Assembly (NCBI GenBank): GCA_052034625.1
Contig: JBPOII010000006.1
Span: forward strand, 1-64,000
DNA length: 64,000 bases
Direction of reading: 5' to 3'
DNA from: JAVBLP01 sp052034625
GTDB taxonomy: Bacteria; Elusimicrobiota; Endomicrobiia; Endomicrobiales; Endomicrobiaceae
This document shows positions 1 to 7,979 of the stretch, one piece after another. The notes below the pieces were generated by a model. The model was not told where the DNA came from. It saw nothing but the letters and a program-made list of their open reading frames with translations, and searched no databases. How positions within the stretch are numbered: the stretch's first letter is position 1; the number at the start of each line of letters is the position of its first letter. A program made the position numbers and the translations under genes.

Positions 1-128
1 CGAACTTCCGTTTGAGCGGGCAGAAATTATTTTTGGATTTCAAAAATCCGTATAAAATCCTCGTTTCTGCCGAGCCCGAGCGTAGCGAGGGCGAGGCAAC
101 AACCCTCAAAAACGCTGAAATTATAAAT

Positions 129-219
129 TGGCGGAGAGAGAGGGATTCGAACCCTCGTTACCCTTTCGAGCAAACAGTCTTTCCAGGACTGCGCCTTAAA
201 CCAGCTCGGCCATCTCTCC
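129..219 (-). tRNA. tRNA-Ser (anticodon GGA)
   Basis: Read on the minus strand this folds as a class II tRNA. The acceptor stem GGAGAGA pairs with TCTCTCC, followed by discriminator G and an encoded CCA at 131-129. The anticodon arm is CAGTC-CTGGAAA-GACTG, giving anticodon GGA, which reads UCC/UCU serine codons. A long variable arm and a T-arm with TTCGAAT follow. The CCA is genomically encoded, unlike the tRNA-Gln elsewhere in this window. Confidence 0.96.
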
Positions 220-231
220 GCTAGAACTTCA

Positions 232-260
232 TGTGTAGTGTGTGTTTGCAAAAGAATCAA
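232..260 (-). promoter_or_regulatory. Possible sigma70 promoter of tRNA-Ser
   Basis: On the minus strand TTGATT (260-255) and TACACA (237-232) are separated by 17 bp. The expected start lies a few bases before the tRNA 5' end at 219. The hexamers are imperfect, so the position relative to the tRNA is the main support. Confidence 0.4.
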
Positions 261-364
261 TTGTCACAAAACAGATATTTATTTTACAATATTCAGCTTT
301 TTTATTCAATGACAATACTACAATTACGAATTACTAATAACGAATTAACGACAAGAGACAAAGG

Positions 365-405
365 AATGGATCCTGCAACAACCTTTGGTTGTGCAGGATG
401 ACAAC
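365..405. repeat. GGATC...GGATGACA hairpin element, copy 1
   Basis: An inverted repeat (370-399) with arms ATCCTGCA/TGCAGGAT and ACAACC/GGTTGT, framed by ATGGATCC on the left and GGATGACAA on the right. The same frame recurs at 680-714 and 37084-37119, with looser copies at 7860-7886, 31991-32033 and 37007-37050. It belongs to no visible gene. Confidence 0.6.
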
Positions 406-469
406 AAAACAGCAGTTTCTCTTTGTTGTTGTAGTTTTTGCCGCCTAAGAAGCACGGCTTATGAACGGA

Positions 470-549
470 AAGATTTTTCAGACGGCTTAATTCCTGCATG
501 TTTGAAACCTTTGAAAAATGCAAGTTTCAGGAATTGGCTGAAAAATCTT
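470..549. repeat. Long imperfect palindrome
   Basis: The outer arms AAGATTTTTCAG (470-481) and CTGAAAAATCTT (538-549) are perfect 12-mers. An inner pair, AATTCCTG (489-496) and CAGGAATT (528-535), is also perfect, and GAAAC/GTTTC lies further in. The spacing is nearly symmetrical, so RNA from either strand would form a stem of about 80 nt. There is no open frame or transposase nearby. Confidence 0.55.
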
Positions 550-580
550 GCAGTGAATGTGCTTCAGCGGAAGAGTTTTG

Positions 581-608
581 CACACTTTTGATCGCTTGCA
601 AAAGTGTG
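581..608. repeat. Inverted repeat (10-bp stem)
   Basis: CACACTTTTG (581-590) is the exact reverse complement of CAAAAGTGTG (599-608), with an 8-base loop. No T-run follows on either side, so it is not a convincing terminator. It is part of the repeat patch between tRNA-Ser and dgt. Confidence 0.5.
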
Positions 609-679
609 AGAGAAAGGCTACCCCTCACCCTCCCCTCTCCCGCAAGGGGCGAGAAAAAACGGCAACGGCAAAAAGGCAA

Positions 680-714
680 AATGGATCCCCGACTAAGACA
701 CTCGGGGATGACAA
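680..714. repeat. GGATC...GGATGACA hairpin element, copy 2
   Basis: ATCCCCGA (685-692) pairs with TCGGGGAT (702-709), inside the frame ATGGATCC...GGATGACAAA. It is preceded by an ACGGCAACGGCAAAAAGGCAAA-like purine-rich run, as is the copy at 37084-37119. The element resembles the short dispersed GTCATCCC/GGGATGAC palindromes found in many bacterial genomes. Confidence 0.65.
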
Positions 715-740
715 AGTAAAATGACTTTTAATAGAAATAA

Positions 741-2204
741 TTAATATAATCCGTTTAATTCTTTATAAAGATGTTTTGCAAATGAGTCTGTCATTCCTGA
801 TATATAATCTGTTACTAATAATAACGCACTATACAATCTATCCTTTTTATCCTTTCCCTCTACTTCTCTTTTATAGTTTTGGACATAATTATCAGAAAGA
901 ATAGAGCATAGTTTTTCTTCTGCTTTAGTTGGTTCCCTCTTATCATTTATCTTACACTTAGCTACCACAGCAGGAACAAATTTATTTAAAAGTGAACTTA
1001 ATATTGTTTCGGCAGCAAGCTCAAGTTTTAAAATCTGAGTATTAGAAAAAATAAATTCTTCCATTGCTTTTCTTAAAATTTTTATAGAGTCATGGTGAAA
1101 TGTTCCATAAATTAAATCTTTATCAAATGTACCATTCATTATCTCAGAATAATTATTATAAAACCCATATGCTGCACAATAGCTAAATCGTGAAGAAACA
1201 TGAGTCAACCATCTTCTCATAGCAAAAAGATCTTTATCACAACCTTCTGGTATATTATCTGTGTGCAGAAGATCTATTAAGAGCTCTTTAGTATATTTTT
1301 TCATTTGTTTTTTTCTAAATTTCTTTTGATCTTCATATTCATCTATTTTAAATTCAAAAAAACTTCTCAATTCATCTACTGTAAATAAACCTTTCTTAAA
1401 ACCATCCTCTAGATCAGCAGTTATATATGCAATATCATCAGCAGCTTCTAAAAAATATGTTAAAGGATGACGCATATATGTATTATCATCATTGTTTTTA
1501 GTTCCAGTATTTCTTGTAACCTTGTCAAAATTTTCTTTATCTATTTTAAAAAAACCCATCTTTTTCTTTTGAAGGATTTTTGACTCATCATCAACATCTT
1601 CTGAACCTGTAGGATATTTTACCAATGTGTTTAAAACTGCACTTGTTAAGTTCATTCCTTTGAGGCTATCAGTAAAATGTAGTTTGGTCAGGACTCTGAA
1701 AGCTTGGGCATTCCCTTCAAATTTAAGGAAGTCATTTTTCCCTTTCAAATGATCGTCTAAATTTTTTATGTGACATAATATTTCATTGTCATCTTTCAAA
1801 TTTTTTTCAAACCACACTCTGATAACATCTTCTCCAAAATGTCCAAAAGGAGGATTGCCTATATCATGTAATAGTCCTGCACACATCAAAACATCAGGAA
1901 TAATATCTATATTCTCACATTGTTCTTCAGATTCTTTTTCTCTGATTATTTTTACACACCTAGAGCCTAAAGTCTTAGCGTGACTTGAAACTTCTATAGA
2001 ATGGGTCAATCTTGTTCTAACAAAATCACTAATCTCTAAAGGGAAAACTTGAGTTTTATCCTGTAGTCTCCTAAAAGAAGAACTGCTTACAATACGATGA
2101 TAATCTTTCTCAACCTCACTCCTTGGATATCTTTCTTCAGCAACTTTTTCATCTAAAATCTTTTCTCCTAGCCGTTTTTGTGACAGTAGCTTTTTCCATT
2201 CCAT
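741..2204 (-). CDS. dgt: dGTPase-family deoxynucleoside triphosphate triphosphohydrolase
   Basis: Predicted to hydrolyse dGTP or other dNTPs to the deoxynucleoside and triphosphate in the cytoplasm. The 487-residue protein begins with the family's N-terminal stretch (FRRLQDKTQVF, residues 44-54). It carries an HD metal site: His68, the HDIGNPPFGH motif (113-122) and an AADDIAY acidic motif near 256. A strong AGGAG precedes the ATG by 5 nt. It starts 22 nt after mazG, so comM-mazG-dgt is probably one transcript, pairing two dNTP-hydrolysing enzymes. To the eye the gene is AT-richer, with fewer GCC/CCG codons than its neighbours, and it abuts a repeat patch; transfer is possible but not measured. 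Some family members act against phage, but no defence partner is visible. Confidence 0.9.
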   Translation of the reverse strand: MEWKKLLSQKRLGEKILDEKVAEERYPRSEVEKDYHRIVSSSSFRRLQDKTQVFPLEISDFVRTRLTHSIEVSSHAKTLGSRCVKIIREKESEEQCENIDIIPDVLMCAGLLHDIGNPPFGHFGEDVIRVWFEKNLKDDNEILCHIKNLDDHLKGKNDFLKFEGNAQAFRVLTKLHFTDSLKGMNLTSAVLNTLVKYPTGSEDVDDESKILQKKKMGFFKIDKENFDKVTRNTGTKNNDDNTYMRHPLTYFLEAADDIAYITADLEDGFKKGLFTVDELRSFFEFKIDEYEDQKKFRKKQMKKYTKELLIDLLHTDNIPEGCDKDLFAMRRWLTHVSSRFSYCAAYGFYNNYSEIMNGTFDKDLIYGTFHHDSIKILRKAMEEFIFSNTQILKLELAAETILSSLLNKFVPAVVAKCKINDKREPTKAEEKLCSILSDNYVQNYKREVEGKDKKDRLYSALLLVTDYISGMTDSFAKHLYKELNGLY

Positions 2205-2226
2205 ATTTTCTCCTTTTTAGAAGCTT

Positions 2227-2661
2227 TTATTGGATATTTGTTTTAGATTTTTGGCAGGTTTTTGTTTTGTTTTTAGATTTTGAGGCTTTTTCTTTTGCTT
2301 TAACTTCTTTCCACATTATTTCTACATCTTTTGTTGTTTTAACTTTATAATTTCCAAAAACATGCGGATGGCGTCTTATGAGTTTTTTATTCAATGTTGA
2401 TATAACATCAGCAATATCAAAATCCTTATTTTCTTTTGCTATCTGTGCATGAAAAACGACTTGAAGTAAAACATCGCCGAGTTCTTCTTCAAGATTTTCC
2501 ATATCCTTATGTTTTACCGCCTGTTTAAGTTCTTCGGCTTCGGAAACAAGATATTTTACAAGCGACTCATGTGTCTGTTCTTTATCCCAAATACAGCCTT
2601 TGCGGAGTTTTGCCATAATGTCTACTAGTTTTTCAAATTCTTTTAGATACTTTTTCTTCAT
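2227..2661 (-). CDS. mazG: MazG-type nucleoside triphosphate pyrophosphohydrolase, single domain
   Basis: MazG enzymes hydrolyse NTPs or dNTPs to the monophosphate and pyrophosphate. The N-terminal MazG domain is complete: the CIWDKEQTHESL region, the metal-binding SEAEELKQA helix and EELGDVLLQVVFHAQIA. After RRHPHVFG and the family's VEIMWKEVK, the protein ends in about 25 lysine/serine-rich residues instead of the second domain found in 260-residue homologues. I chose the ATG at 2661 because GGAGA lies 5 nt upstream. An ATG at 2679 overlaps the comM stop (ATGA) but has no ribosome binding site. It is tightly linked to comM and dgt. Confidence 0.88.
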   Translation of the reverse strand: MKKKYLKEFEKLVDIMAKLRKGCIWDKEQTHESLVKYLVSEAEELKQAVKHKDMENLEEELGDVLLQVVFHAQIAKENKDFDIADVISTLNKKLIRRHPHVFGNYKVKTTKDVEIMWKEVKAKEKASKSKNKTKTCQKSKTNIQ

Positions 2662-2675
2662 ATTTTCTCCAACGA

Positions 2676-4193
2676 TCATCGTCTGTCAAAAGAACGGTAT
2701 TGTACAGCTTCTGCTATATGTGCGGCATCTATTGTTTCTTTATTATCAAGGTCTGCTATTGTTCTTGCAACTTTCAGTATTCTATCATAAGCTCTTGCTG
2801 AAAAGTTAAGTTTTTCTATGGCATTTTTCAAAATATTTTCAGCTTGCTGATTTAAAATGCAGTATTTTTTTATATCTTTTGAACGCATCTGCGAGTTTGA
2901 TAATATTTTTGCATTCTTAAACCTTTCAGCCTGTATTTTTCTTGCTTTTAAAACTCTTTCTCTTATAGCGGCTGAACTTTCCCCGCCGCCATGGTCTGTA
3001 AGTTCCGAGATCTTTAAGGCAGGAACTTCTATTTGTATATCTATTCTATCCATAAGCGGACCGGATATCTTATTTCTGTATTTTTGTATTTGATAAGGAT
3101 TACATACGCACTCTTTATCTTTGCGGCCAAGATTTCCGCACGGGCATGGGTTCATCGCCGCAACAAGCATAAATGAAGCAGGAAAATTTAAAGTTACTTT
3201 GGCACGCGAAACAGTTATATTTTTATCTTCCAAAGGCTGTCTAAGCACTTCAAGAGAATCTCTTCTGAACTCTGCAAATTCATCTAGGAATAAAACCCCG
3301 TTATGTGCAAGGCTTACTTCGCCTGGTTTAGGATAAGTTCCGCCGCCGGCAAGAGCTGCCGCTGAAACAGTATGATGCGGACTTCTGAAAGGTCTCTGCC
3401 TTATAAGTCCGCCTTTAAAAGAGTTTCCTGAACATGACCATATTTTTGTAGTTTCTACGGATTCTTCAAAAGTCATAAGCGGCAGTATGCCCGGAATTCT
3501 TTTTGCTATCATAGTTTTCCCTGAACCCGGAGGACCTGACATTATAATATTATGATTCCCTGCGGCAGCTATCTCAACAGCACGTCTTGCCGCAAGCTGT
3601 CCTTTAATATCTGAAAAATCAAGTTCGCTGTCTTTTTCAGGATCAAAATTACTTTCTTGATAAATAAAAGGTTCGCTTTTTATTTCGCCATTGATGAATT
3701 TAACCGTTTCTGCGAGATTTTTGAAAGCATATACATTTACGCCGCACGCCGCTGAAGCTTCTTCTCTATCGCTTAAAGGTACTATAAACTCAGTTATATT
3801 ATTTTTCCGCAGGTTTAAGGCCATGGAGAGAACGCCTTTAGTTTTTCTGATCTTTCCGTCAAGAGAAAGTTCGCCCACTATACAAAAGCGGGAAAGGTTT
3901 TCCTTTTTTATTTTTCCGCATGAAGCAAGAATACCCAGCGCGACAGGAAGATCAAAAGCACCGCCTTCTTTTTTGATGTCGGCCGGCGCAAGATTTACGG
4001 TAATTTTTTTAGAGGGGAAATCAAAACCGGAGTTTTTAAGAGCCGCTACTACTCTATCCTTAGACTCTTTAACAGCAATATCAGGCATACCGACTATAGA
4101 AAAAACAGGCATACCTGATGATATATAAACCTCAACTTCAATTATATCGGCTTCTATACCGTTGACAGCTGCGGAATATACTTTTGATACCAT
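2676..4193 (-). CDS. comM: YifB/ComM-family Mg chelatase-like AAA ATPase
   Basis: The ComM/YifB family are ring helicases; the Vibrio and Haemophilus members promote branch migration during natural transformation. The 505-residue protein has a Lon-like N-terminal region (1-180), Walker A GPPGSGKT (220-227), Walker B VLFLDEFAEF (300-309), a four-cysteine segment around MNPCPCG...CVCNP (about 347-365) and the C-terminal family domain ending in VQYRSF. The length is normal. A GAGG sits 5 nt before the ATG. It is the first gene of the comM-mazG-dgt group. Whether this organism is naturally competent cannot be read from the window, since no com uptake genes are present. Confidence 0.93.
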   Translation of the reverse strand: MVSKVYSAAVNGIEADIIEVEVYISSGMPVFSIVGMPDIAVKESKDRVVAALKNSGFDFPSKKITVNLAPADIKKEGGAFDLPVALGILASCGKIKKENLSRFCIVGELSLDGKIRKTKGVLSMALNLRKNNITEFIVPLSDREEASAACGVNVYAFKNLAETVKFINGEIKSEPFIYQESNFDPEKDSELDFSDIKGQLAARRAVEIAAAGNHNIIMSGPPGSGKTMIAKRIPGILPLMTFEESVETTKIWSCSGNSFKGGLIRQRPFRSPHHTVSAAALAGGGTYPKPGEVSLAHNGVLFLDEFAEFRRDSLEVLRQPLEDKNITVSRAKVTLNFPASFMLVAAMNPCPCGNLGRKDKECVCNPYQIQKYRNKISGPLMDRIDIQIEVPALKISELTDHGGGESSAAIRERVLKARKIQAERFKNAKILSNSQMRSKDIKKYCILNQQAENILKNAIEKLNFSARAYDRILKVARTIADLDNKETIDAAHIAEAVQYRSFDRR

Positions 4194-4301
4194 TTTTCCT
4201 CTCTTGTTTTTTTGTTTAAGATATTATATAAAGATTTACTAGACTATTTTTTATCAATAAGAAATTTTAACTTTTTGTAAATAAAAAATAAAGGAGTTAT
4301 T

Positions 4302-4871
4302 ATGAAAAACTTAATTATTGCACTAACCATGATATGTGCCGCATCTTCATTTGCTTTTGCAAAAGCACAAGATGATCAGGAATTCATAATAAAATTAGGA
4401 TTCCAGCCTCAATCAATTATTGCAATGGACGGAAAAGAAGATAACCTTAATATCGGGATTTCAGCCGGAGTAGAGTATTTTAAATATTTCGGAAATATTA
4501 TAGCGGCCGGTGCGGGAGCCATTTATGATCTCCCCAGAAAAGCTAAAGACAGCGATAGAGGCGATGTTTCTTTTCTTCCGATGTATTTAGGGCTAAAAAT
4601 TCGCACACCTCTTCACGGACTTGAAAACAATTATGCATTTCTATCGGGAAGGCTGGGATATTCGGCTTTTATGTATAATGATCTTCCACAAATAAAATCT
4701 GCATCAGGCGGAACCTATTATGCAGCAGGTGTCGGCATAAGCATAAGCCAATTAGTGCTTGAAGCTATCTATTCAATAAGCAATTTTTCTATAAGATCTG
4801 CAATTACTGATAAGAGCTATGATGCAAAATGTTCTACTATAGGGATTTATGCGGGTTTCAAATTTGAATAA
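4302..4871 (+). CDS. Secreted protein of unknown function, probable small outer-membrane barrel
   Basis: I do not recognise a named family. The 189-residue protein begins with a clear signal peptide (MKNLIIALTMICAASSFAFA), then alternating hydrophobic/polar strands rich in Gly, Tyr and Ser, and ends in YAGFKF-type residues. This is the general look of an 8-strand outer-membrane barrel. AAAGGAG lies 5 nt upstream of the ATG. It is a single-gene unit, divergent from comM and closed by the terminator at 4889-4920. No catalytic motif is visible, so a surface or structural role is only an inference. Confidence 0.8.
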   Translation: MKNLIIALTMICAASSFAFAKAQDDQEFIIKLGFQPQSIIAMDGKEDNLNIGISAGVEYFKYFGNIIAAGAGAIYDLPRKAKDSDRGDVSFLPMYLGLKIRTPLHGLENNYAFLSGRLGYSAFMYNDLPQIKSASGGTYYAAGVGISISQLVLEAIYSISNFSIRSAITDKSYDAKCSTIGIYAGFKFE

Positions 4872-4888
4872 TTTTATTTAAGATATTA

Positions 4889-4920
4889 AAAAGCGGGGTA
4901 AGCACAGCCCCGCTTTTTTT
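4889..4920. terminator. Bidirectional intrinsic terminator
   Basis: GCGGGG (4893-4898) pairs with CCCCGC (4908-4913) across a 9-base loop. The stem is flanked by A-runs and T-runs on both sides, so it can end both the + gene at 4302-4871 and the - gene whose stop codon (4921-4919) touches the T-run. Confidence 0.9.
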
Positions 4921-6823
4921 ATTTCTGTATAGCGATCTTTCTTATTATCTTTCCGCTGGAAATCGTATCTATCATTATGAAATATACTCCGGGAGCTATG
5001 GAAGAACCACTCTGGTTTTTTAAATCCCACATTATTATTCTCTTGCCGTTTTCTTCCTGTATATCGTATGCATTATAATGTTTCACGAACTCGCCTGTTA
5101 TAGTATAAATATTTACATCTATCTTTGAAGTATTGTATGGAAAATTCGTTATCTTTACATAACCCTTTTTGCTTATACTTGCAGGGTTTGGATAGCAGAC
5201 AACATCTCTAAAATCACTAAGCGGAACTATATTGTAGTCTAAAACGAGTTTTCCTTTCCCATAAGTATTGTCTGGGGAAGTCAGAATGTTTTTTGCATAG
5301 GAGATAACTTGTTCTCTTAAAGTTTTTGCTGTTATGGAGTCATCTATTGAAAGAAGCAGTGCTGCCGATGCTGCAACATGCGGAGTTGCAGCTGATGTGC
5401 CGTTAAAATTTCTTATTCCATATGATTTAGTAGTTACATAAGAAGGAGCAACTATATCGGGCTTTTGTGTTTCAGGATAGTTCAATGGATCTGTTCTCAA
5501 TGCACGTGTCGGTCCGTGTGAACTGTAATAATCTATCGGTCCGCTGCTCCAATTTCCTACATTTATAGCGCCTACAGAAATAACACCCCTGGCATCACCC
5601 GGAGATGAAAGGCTGGATACCGGGTTTTTATCTGAAGAATTAGAATACATGCCTGAACCATCAAAAGAAAGTTTTATCGCAATTTCCGGATTACTGTCTA
5701 CTTTTTTTATTTTGAAACGCAGATATTCCTTTCCCGAATCATTTAGAAAAAACATAATCGGGTTATCTACACCGGGAGTAAAAACAAGAGATGATGTATC
5801 TTCAATAAAATTATTATACCGGTCATAAATATAAAGATCATATCGGCTGTTCTTATCTGTAAAATCATCCCACATAAAACCTACTTGTCCATAATCATAA
5901 ATATATAGATCAAGATAATTTTTTCCGCTTGGAAAATTCATAAATCCGTCACTGTCAGAGTCAACATAATCCCCAACCCATGTTCCTTCGGCTTCATTTC
6001 CGGCAGCAAAAACAGAAAGGATATTATCATTTTCATAAGCATCCTGAACTATCTTTGCCATACTACTCGTACCGTCTACAAAAGAGTCGCTCATACTCCA
6101 ACCTATAGAGCCGCTTACAATTCTTATGCCTTGTTGTACACAATAATCATAAGCATTTTGTAAAGATGGAACAAAATCTATTTTTATCAAGTAAATCTGA
6201 GCTTTCGGGACTATATCATAAACTATTTCCGCACAGGCTGATCCGTGGAGTTCCGTTTCATATAGGGGATCTATCGTTGGAGCATCATCAATTGTTGCAT
6301 AGCTTGTATGATCAGTAAAATCTTTCGTAATAAGGTTTAATGGAAGTTCTCCTGCAGTCTGAAGGTTATTAAAACCTTTAAAACCTATATCTACTACCGC
6401 TATCTTTATGCCTTCTCCGCTTATATTGTTAATCACATAATTGGTTGCATTTATAGCATCACGTCCTTCCGTTATTCTTTCTTTCGCTTCGGCAGGATAA
6501 GAGATATCAGCAAATTCAAGTCCGGGCAAAGATTCCAAATCTTTTATCTGACCTCTTGGGATCTTGGCATTAATATAATTTCTAGATTTTGTATATTTGA
6601 TATTTCTTGAAGTAAAGTACGAAGTGTTAATATTGTCGCTGTTCTTATTCTGCGGATATAAAAGTACACTTATTTCATCATTTGCTGAATATTTGGCAAG
6701 TTTTGAGTCTTTTTTTTCATATTCCCGCATTAAAAGGACGCCTATCTTTCCGCTGTTTTGTGCAAAAGACGGGCTGTAAAAAAGAAGGATAGATAATAAA
6801 ACTGCAAATATTTTGTTTTTCAT
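4919..6823 (-). CDS. Secreted subtilisin-family (S8) serine protease with C-terminal sorting-like domain
   Basis: A 634-residue exported protease. The signal peptide spans residues 1-21 (ending SPSFA), followed by a likely propeptide. The S8 domain has Asp145 (VVDIG), His193 (ELHGSA), oxyanion Asn276 (AAGNE) and Ser477 (NGTSAATPH). An insert of about 120 residues rich in Asp, Tyr and Phe (285-405) lies between the oxyanion Asn and the nucleophile, where many subtilases are shorter. The last 95 residues carry CYPNPAS, VNIYTITGEFV, a W-D-L segment and GVYFIMI. This is the FlgD-Ig/type IX secretion sorting-domain pattern. The PorV-like gene is 7 nt upstream in the same transcript, which fits an export partner. 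Substrate is unknown. Confidence 0.9.
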   Translation of the reverse strand: MKNKIFAVLLSILLFYSPSFAQNSGKIGVLLMREYEKKDSKLAKYSANDEISVLLYPQNKNSDNINTSYFTSRNIKYTKSRNYINAKIPRGQIKDLESLPGLEFADISYPAEAKERITEGRDAINATNYVINNISGEGIKIAVVDIGFKGFNNLQTAGELPLNLITKDFTDHTSYATIDDAPTIDPLYETELHGSACAEIVYDIVPKAQIYLIKIDFVPSLQNAYDYCVQQGIRIVSGSIGWSMSDSFVDGTSSMAKIVQDAYENDNILSVFAAGNEAEGTWVGDYVDSDSDGFMNFPSGKNYLDLYIYDYGQVGFMWDDFTDKNSRYDLYIYDRYNNFIEDTSSLVFTPGVDNPIMFFLNDSGKEYLRFKIKKVDSNPEIAIKLSFDGSGMYSNSSDKNPVSSLSSPGDARGVISVGAINVGNWSSGPIDYYSSHGPTRALRTDPLNYPETQKPDIVAPSYVTTKSYGIRNFNGTSAATPHVAASAALLLSIDDSITAKTLREQVISYAKNILTSPDNTYGKGKLVLDYNIVPLSDFRDVVCYPNPASISKKGYVKITNFPYNTSKIDVNIYTITGEFVKHYNAYDIQEENGKRIIMWDLKNQSGSSIAPGVYFIMIDTISSGKIIRKIAIQK

Positions 6824-6830
6824 AATTTTC

Positions 6831-7748
6831 CTAGAAATTCATCTGTAAAGTAATCATATTTGTACTGCCTAGGCTGCCATAAGGAAGCCAAGCATAATCT
6901 ATAGTAATAAATCCATATTCAAAACCAAAACCCAGAGAAAGATTCCTTTCATACCATTCTCCGATTGATTCATCGGAATTTGCTAGCGGCATACTGTAGC
7001 CGGCCCTGAAAAACAGCATATAATTAATATTATATTCCCCTGCTATTTTCAGCCATGTTGTTTCGTCCAAAAATCTCCTCAATTCGAAAGAATAAGCAAA
7101 ACTCTCTTCAGGATATGAAAGATAATTCAGATATAAACTTGAAGGAAGTTTATAGCCTTCCACATTGGGCCCAAAATTATCAAAACCGCCGGCAATATAC
7201 CATTCCGCTTCTACTGGTATATATATTCCGGAAAATGACAGTGCAAAACCAGAAATACCGCTATTATCTATTTTTTGAGTTATATACTTCAAACCGCCGC
7301 CGATAGTAAAGCCATCCGTTATTTCCCCGGCATAGCTGAAACTTAAAAAAGCGTCTTCCGCTCCAAAAGTTCCGGTCATTTCGTAATCGCCGCTTGGGAG
7401 CTCAATATATCTATCCATTTTTCCGTAATCCAGCATACCGTAGGCGATATTTATTCCGGAAAGACGAAAAGGCACTGTAAAGTTAAGCGAACTATAACTT
7501 GTATCTTGAAAATGGGCAGCATATGATGCTCCTAATGTAACTTTATCCGTAAAGGGTATCATCGCTGGATTTTGAGCTGCAGAAGAAGTATTGAACGTTG
7601 AAATGCCGGCAAGTGATGCCTGAGAAGCACTTATAGGCATTTTTAAAAAATAAAAAACCGTAGATCCCGCGCTTGTATCTGAAAAAGCAAAGCTAGTAAA
7701 AAGAGATAGTGCTATACAGCAGCTTAGTAATTTTTTTATTTTATCCAT
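6831..7748 (-). CDS. PorV/PorQ-family outer-membrane protein
   Basis: After a signal peptide ending SFAFS, the mature protein begins with the family's typical AGSTVFYFLKMPISASQASL and SSAAQNPAMIP segments. The rest (about 300 residues) alternates barrel strands rich in aromatic residues and ends with MITLQMNF, a terminal Phe as in outer-membrane barrels. In Bacteroidota, PorV carries type IX cargo bearing C-terminal sorting domains. Here the next gene encodes such a cargo-like protease. I use the ATG at 7748 (MDKIKKLL); a TTG five codons upstream is also in frame. Neither has a strong ribosome binding site. Confidence 0.85.
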   Translation of the reverse strand: MDKIKKLLSCCIALSLFTSFAFSDTSAGSTVFYFLKMPISASQASLAGISTFNTSSAAQNPAMIPFTDKVTLGASYAAHFQDTSYSSLNFTVPFRLSGINIAYGMLDYGKMDRYIELPSGDYEMTGTFGAEDAFLSFSYAGEITDGFTIGGGLKYITQKIDNSGISGFALSFSGIYIPVEAEWYIAGGFDNFGPNVEGYKLPSSLYLNYLSYPEESFAYSFELRRFLDETTWLKIAGEYNINYMLFFRAGYSMPLANSDESIGEWYERNLSLGFGFEYGFITIDYAWLPYGSLGSTNMITLQMNF

Positions 7749-7763
7749 TTTTTTATTATACAA

Positions 7764-7970
7764 AACATTATATTTTTACGAATCAACTTACTAAATAATA
7801 TTTAATTTATTTCTTTGTTGCAATAGTTTTTATAAGTCTATAACATATTACAAGATAAAATGGATCAATCTCGGGAATGACAAAAGATAAACCACAGAAA
7901 GAGAAATAAAAGTATTTTCCTCTGGACTTTAAGACATTAAAAAAGTATTATAAATCTATATGAACTCCTT
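7764..7970. other. Gap with one degenerate hairpin element
   Basis: A non-coding gap between divergent genes. ATGGATCAATCTCGGGAATGACA at about 7860-7882 keeps the outer words of the GGATC...GATGACA element but has lost most of the stem. AT-rich words such as TATTATAAAT near 7946 could be a -10 for the + gene, but no good -35 accompanies them. Confidence 0.45.
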
Positions 7971-7979
7971 GGAGGATCA

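Larger units (their letters stand above)
241..740. other. Gene-free repeat-rich gap between tRNA-Ser and dgt
   Basis: About 500 bases without a credible gene. Both strands hold only short frames that cross hairpins and low-complexity sequence. It contains TTACGAATTA/GACAAAGG-type simple sequence (about 320-362), a GGATC...GGATGACA hairpin (365-405), an 80-base imperfect palindrome (470-549), a 10-bp stem hairpin (581-608), a C-rich CCCTCACCCTCCCCTCTCCC element with a GCAAGGGG arm (618-653) and a second GGATC...GGATGACA hairpin (680-714). It looks like accumulated short repeats rather than a decayed gene. Confidence 0.7.

Noticed and set aside
12..224. A 70-codon + strand frame with an AEPERSEGEA-like stretch
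   Set aside because: It runs through tRNA-Ser on the opposite strand, and the CGAGCGTAGCGAGG sequence behind that peptide is a common intergenic repeat word that creates spurious frames in many genomes.
129..2204. tRNA-Ser as an integration site for a mobile island containing dgt
   Set aside because: No integrase, transposase or direct repeat of the tRNA 3' end was found; the genes behind dgt (mazG, comM) are ordinary housekeeping genes in one operon.
741..4193. comM-mazG-dgt as a phage-defence island
   Set aside because: dGTPases can be antiviral, but ComM and MazG are common housekeeping proteins and no effector, nuclease or sensor gene accompanies them.
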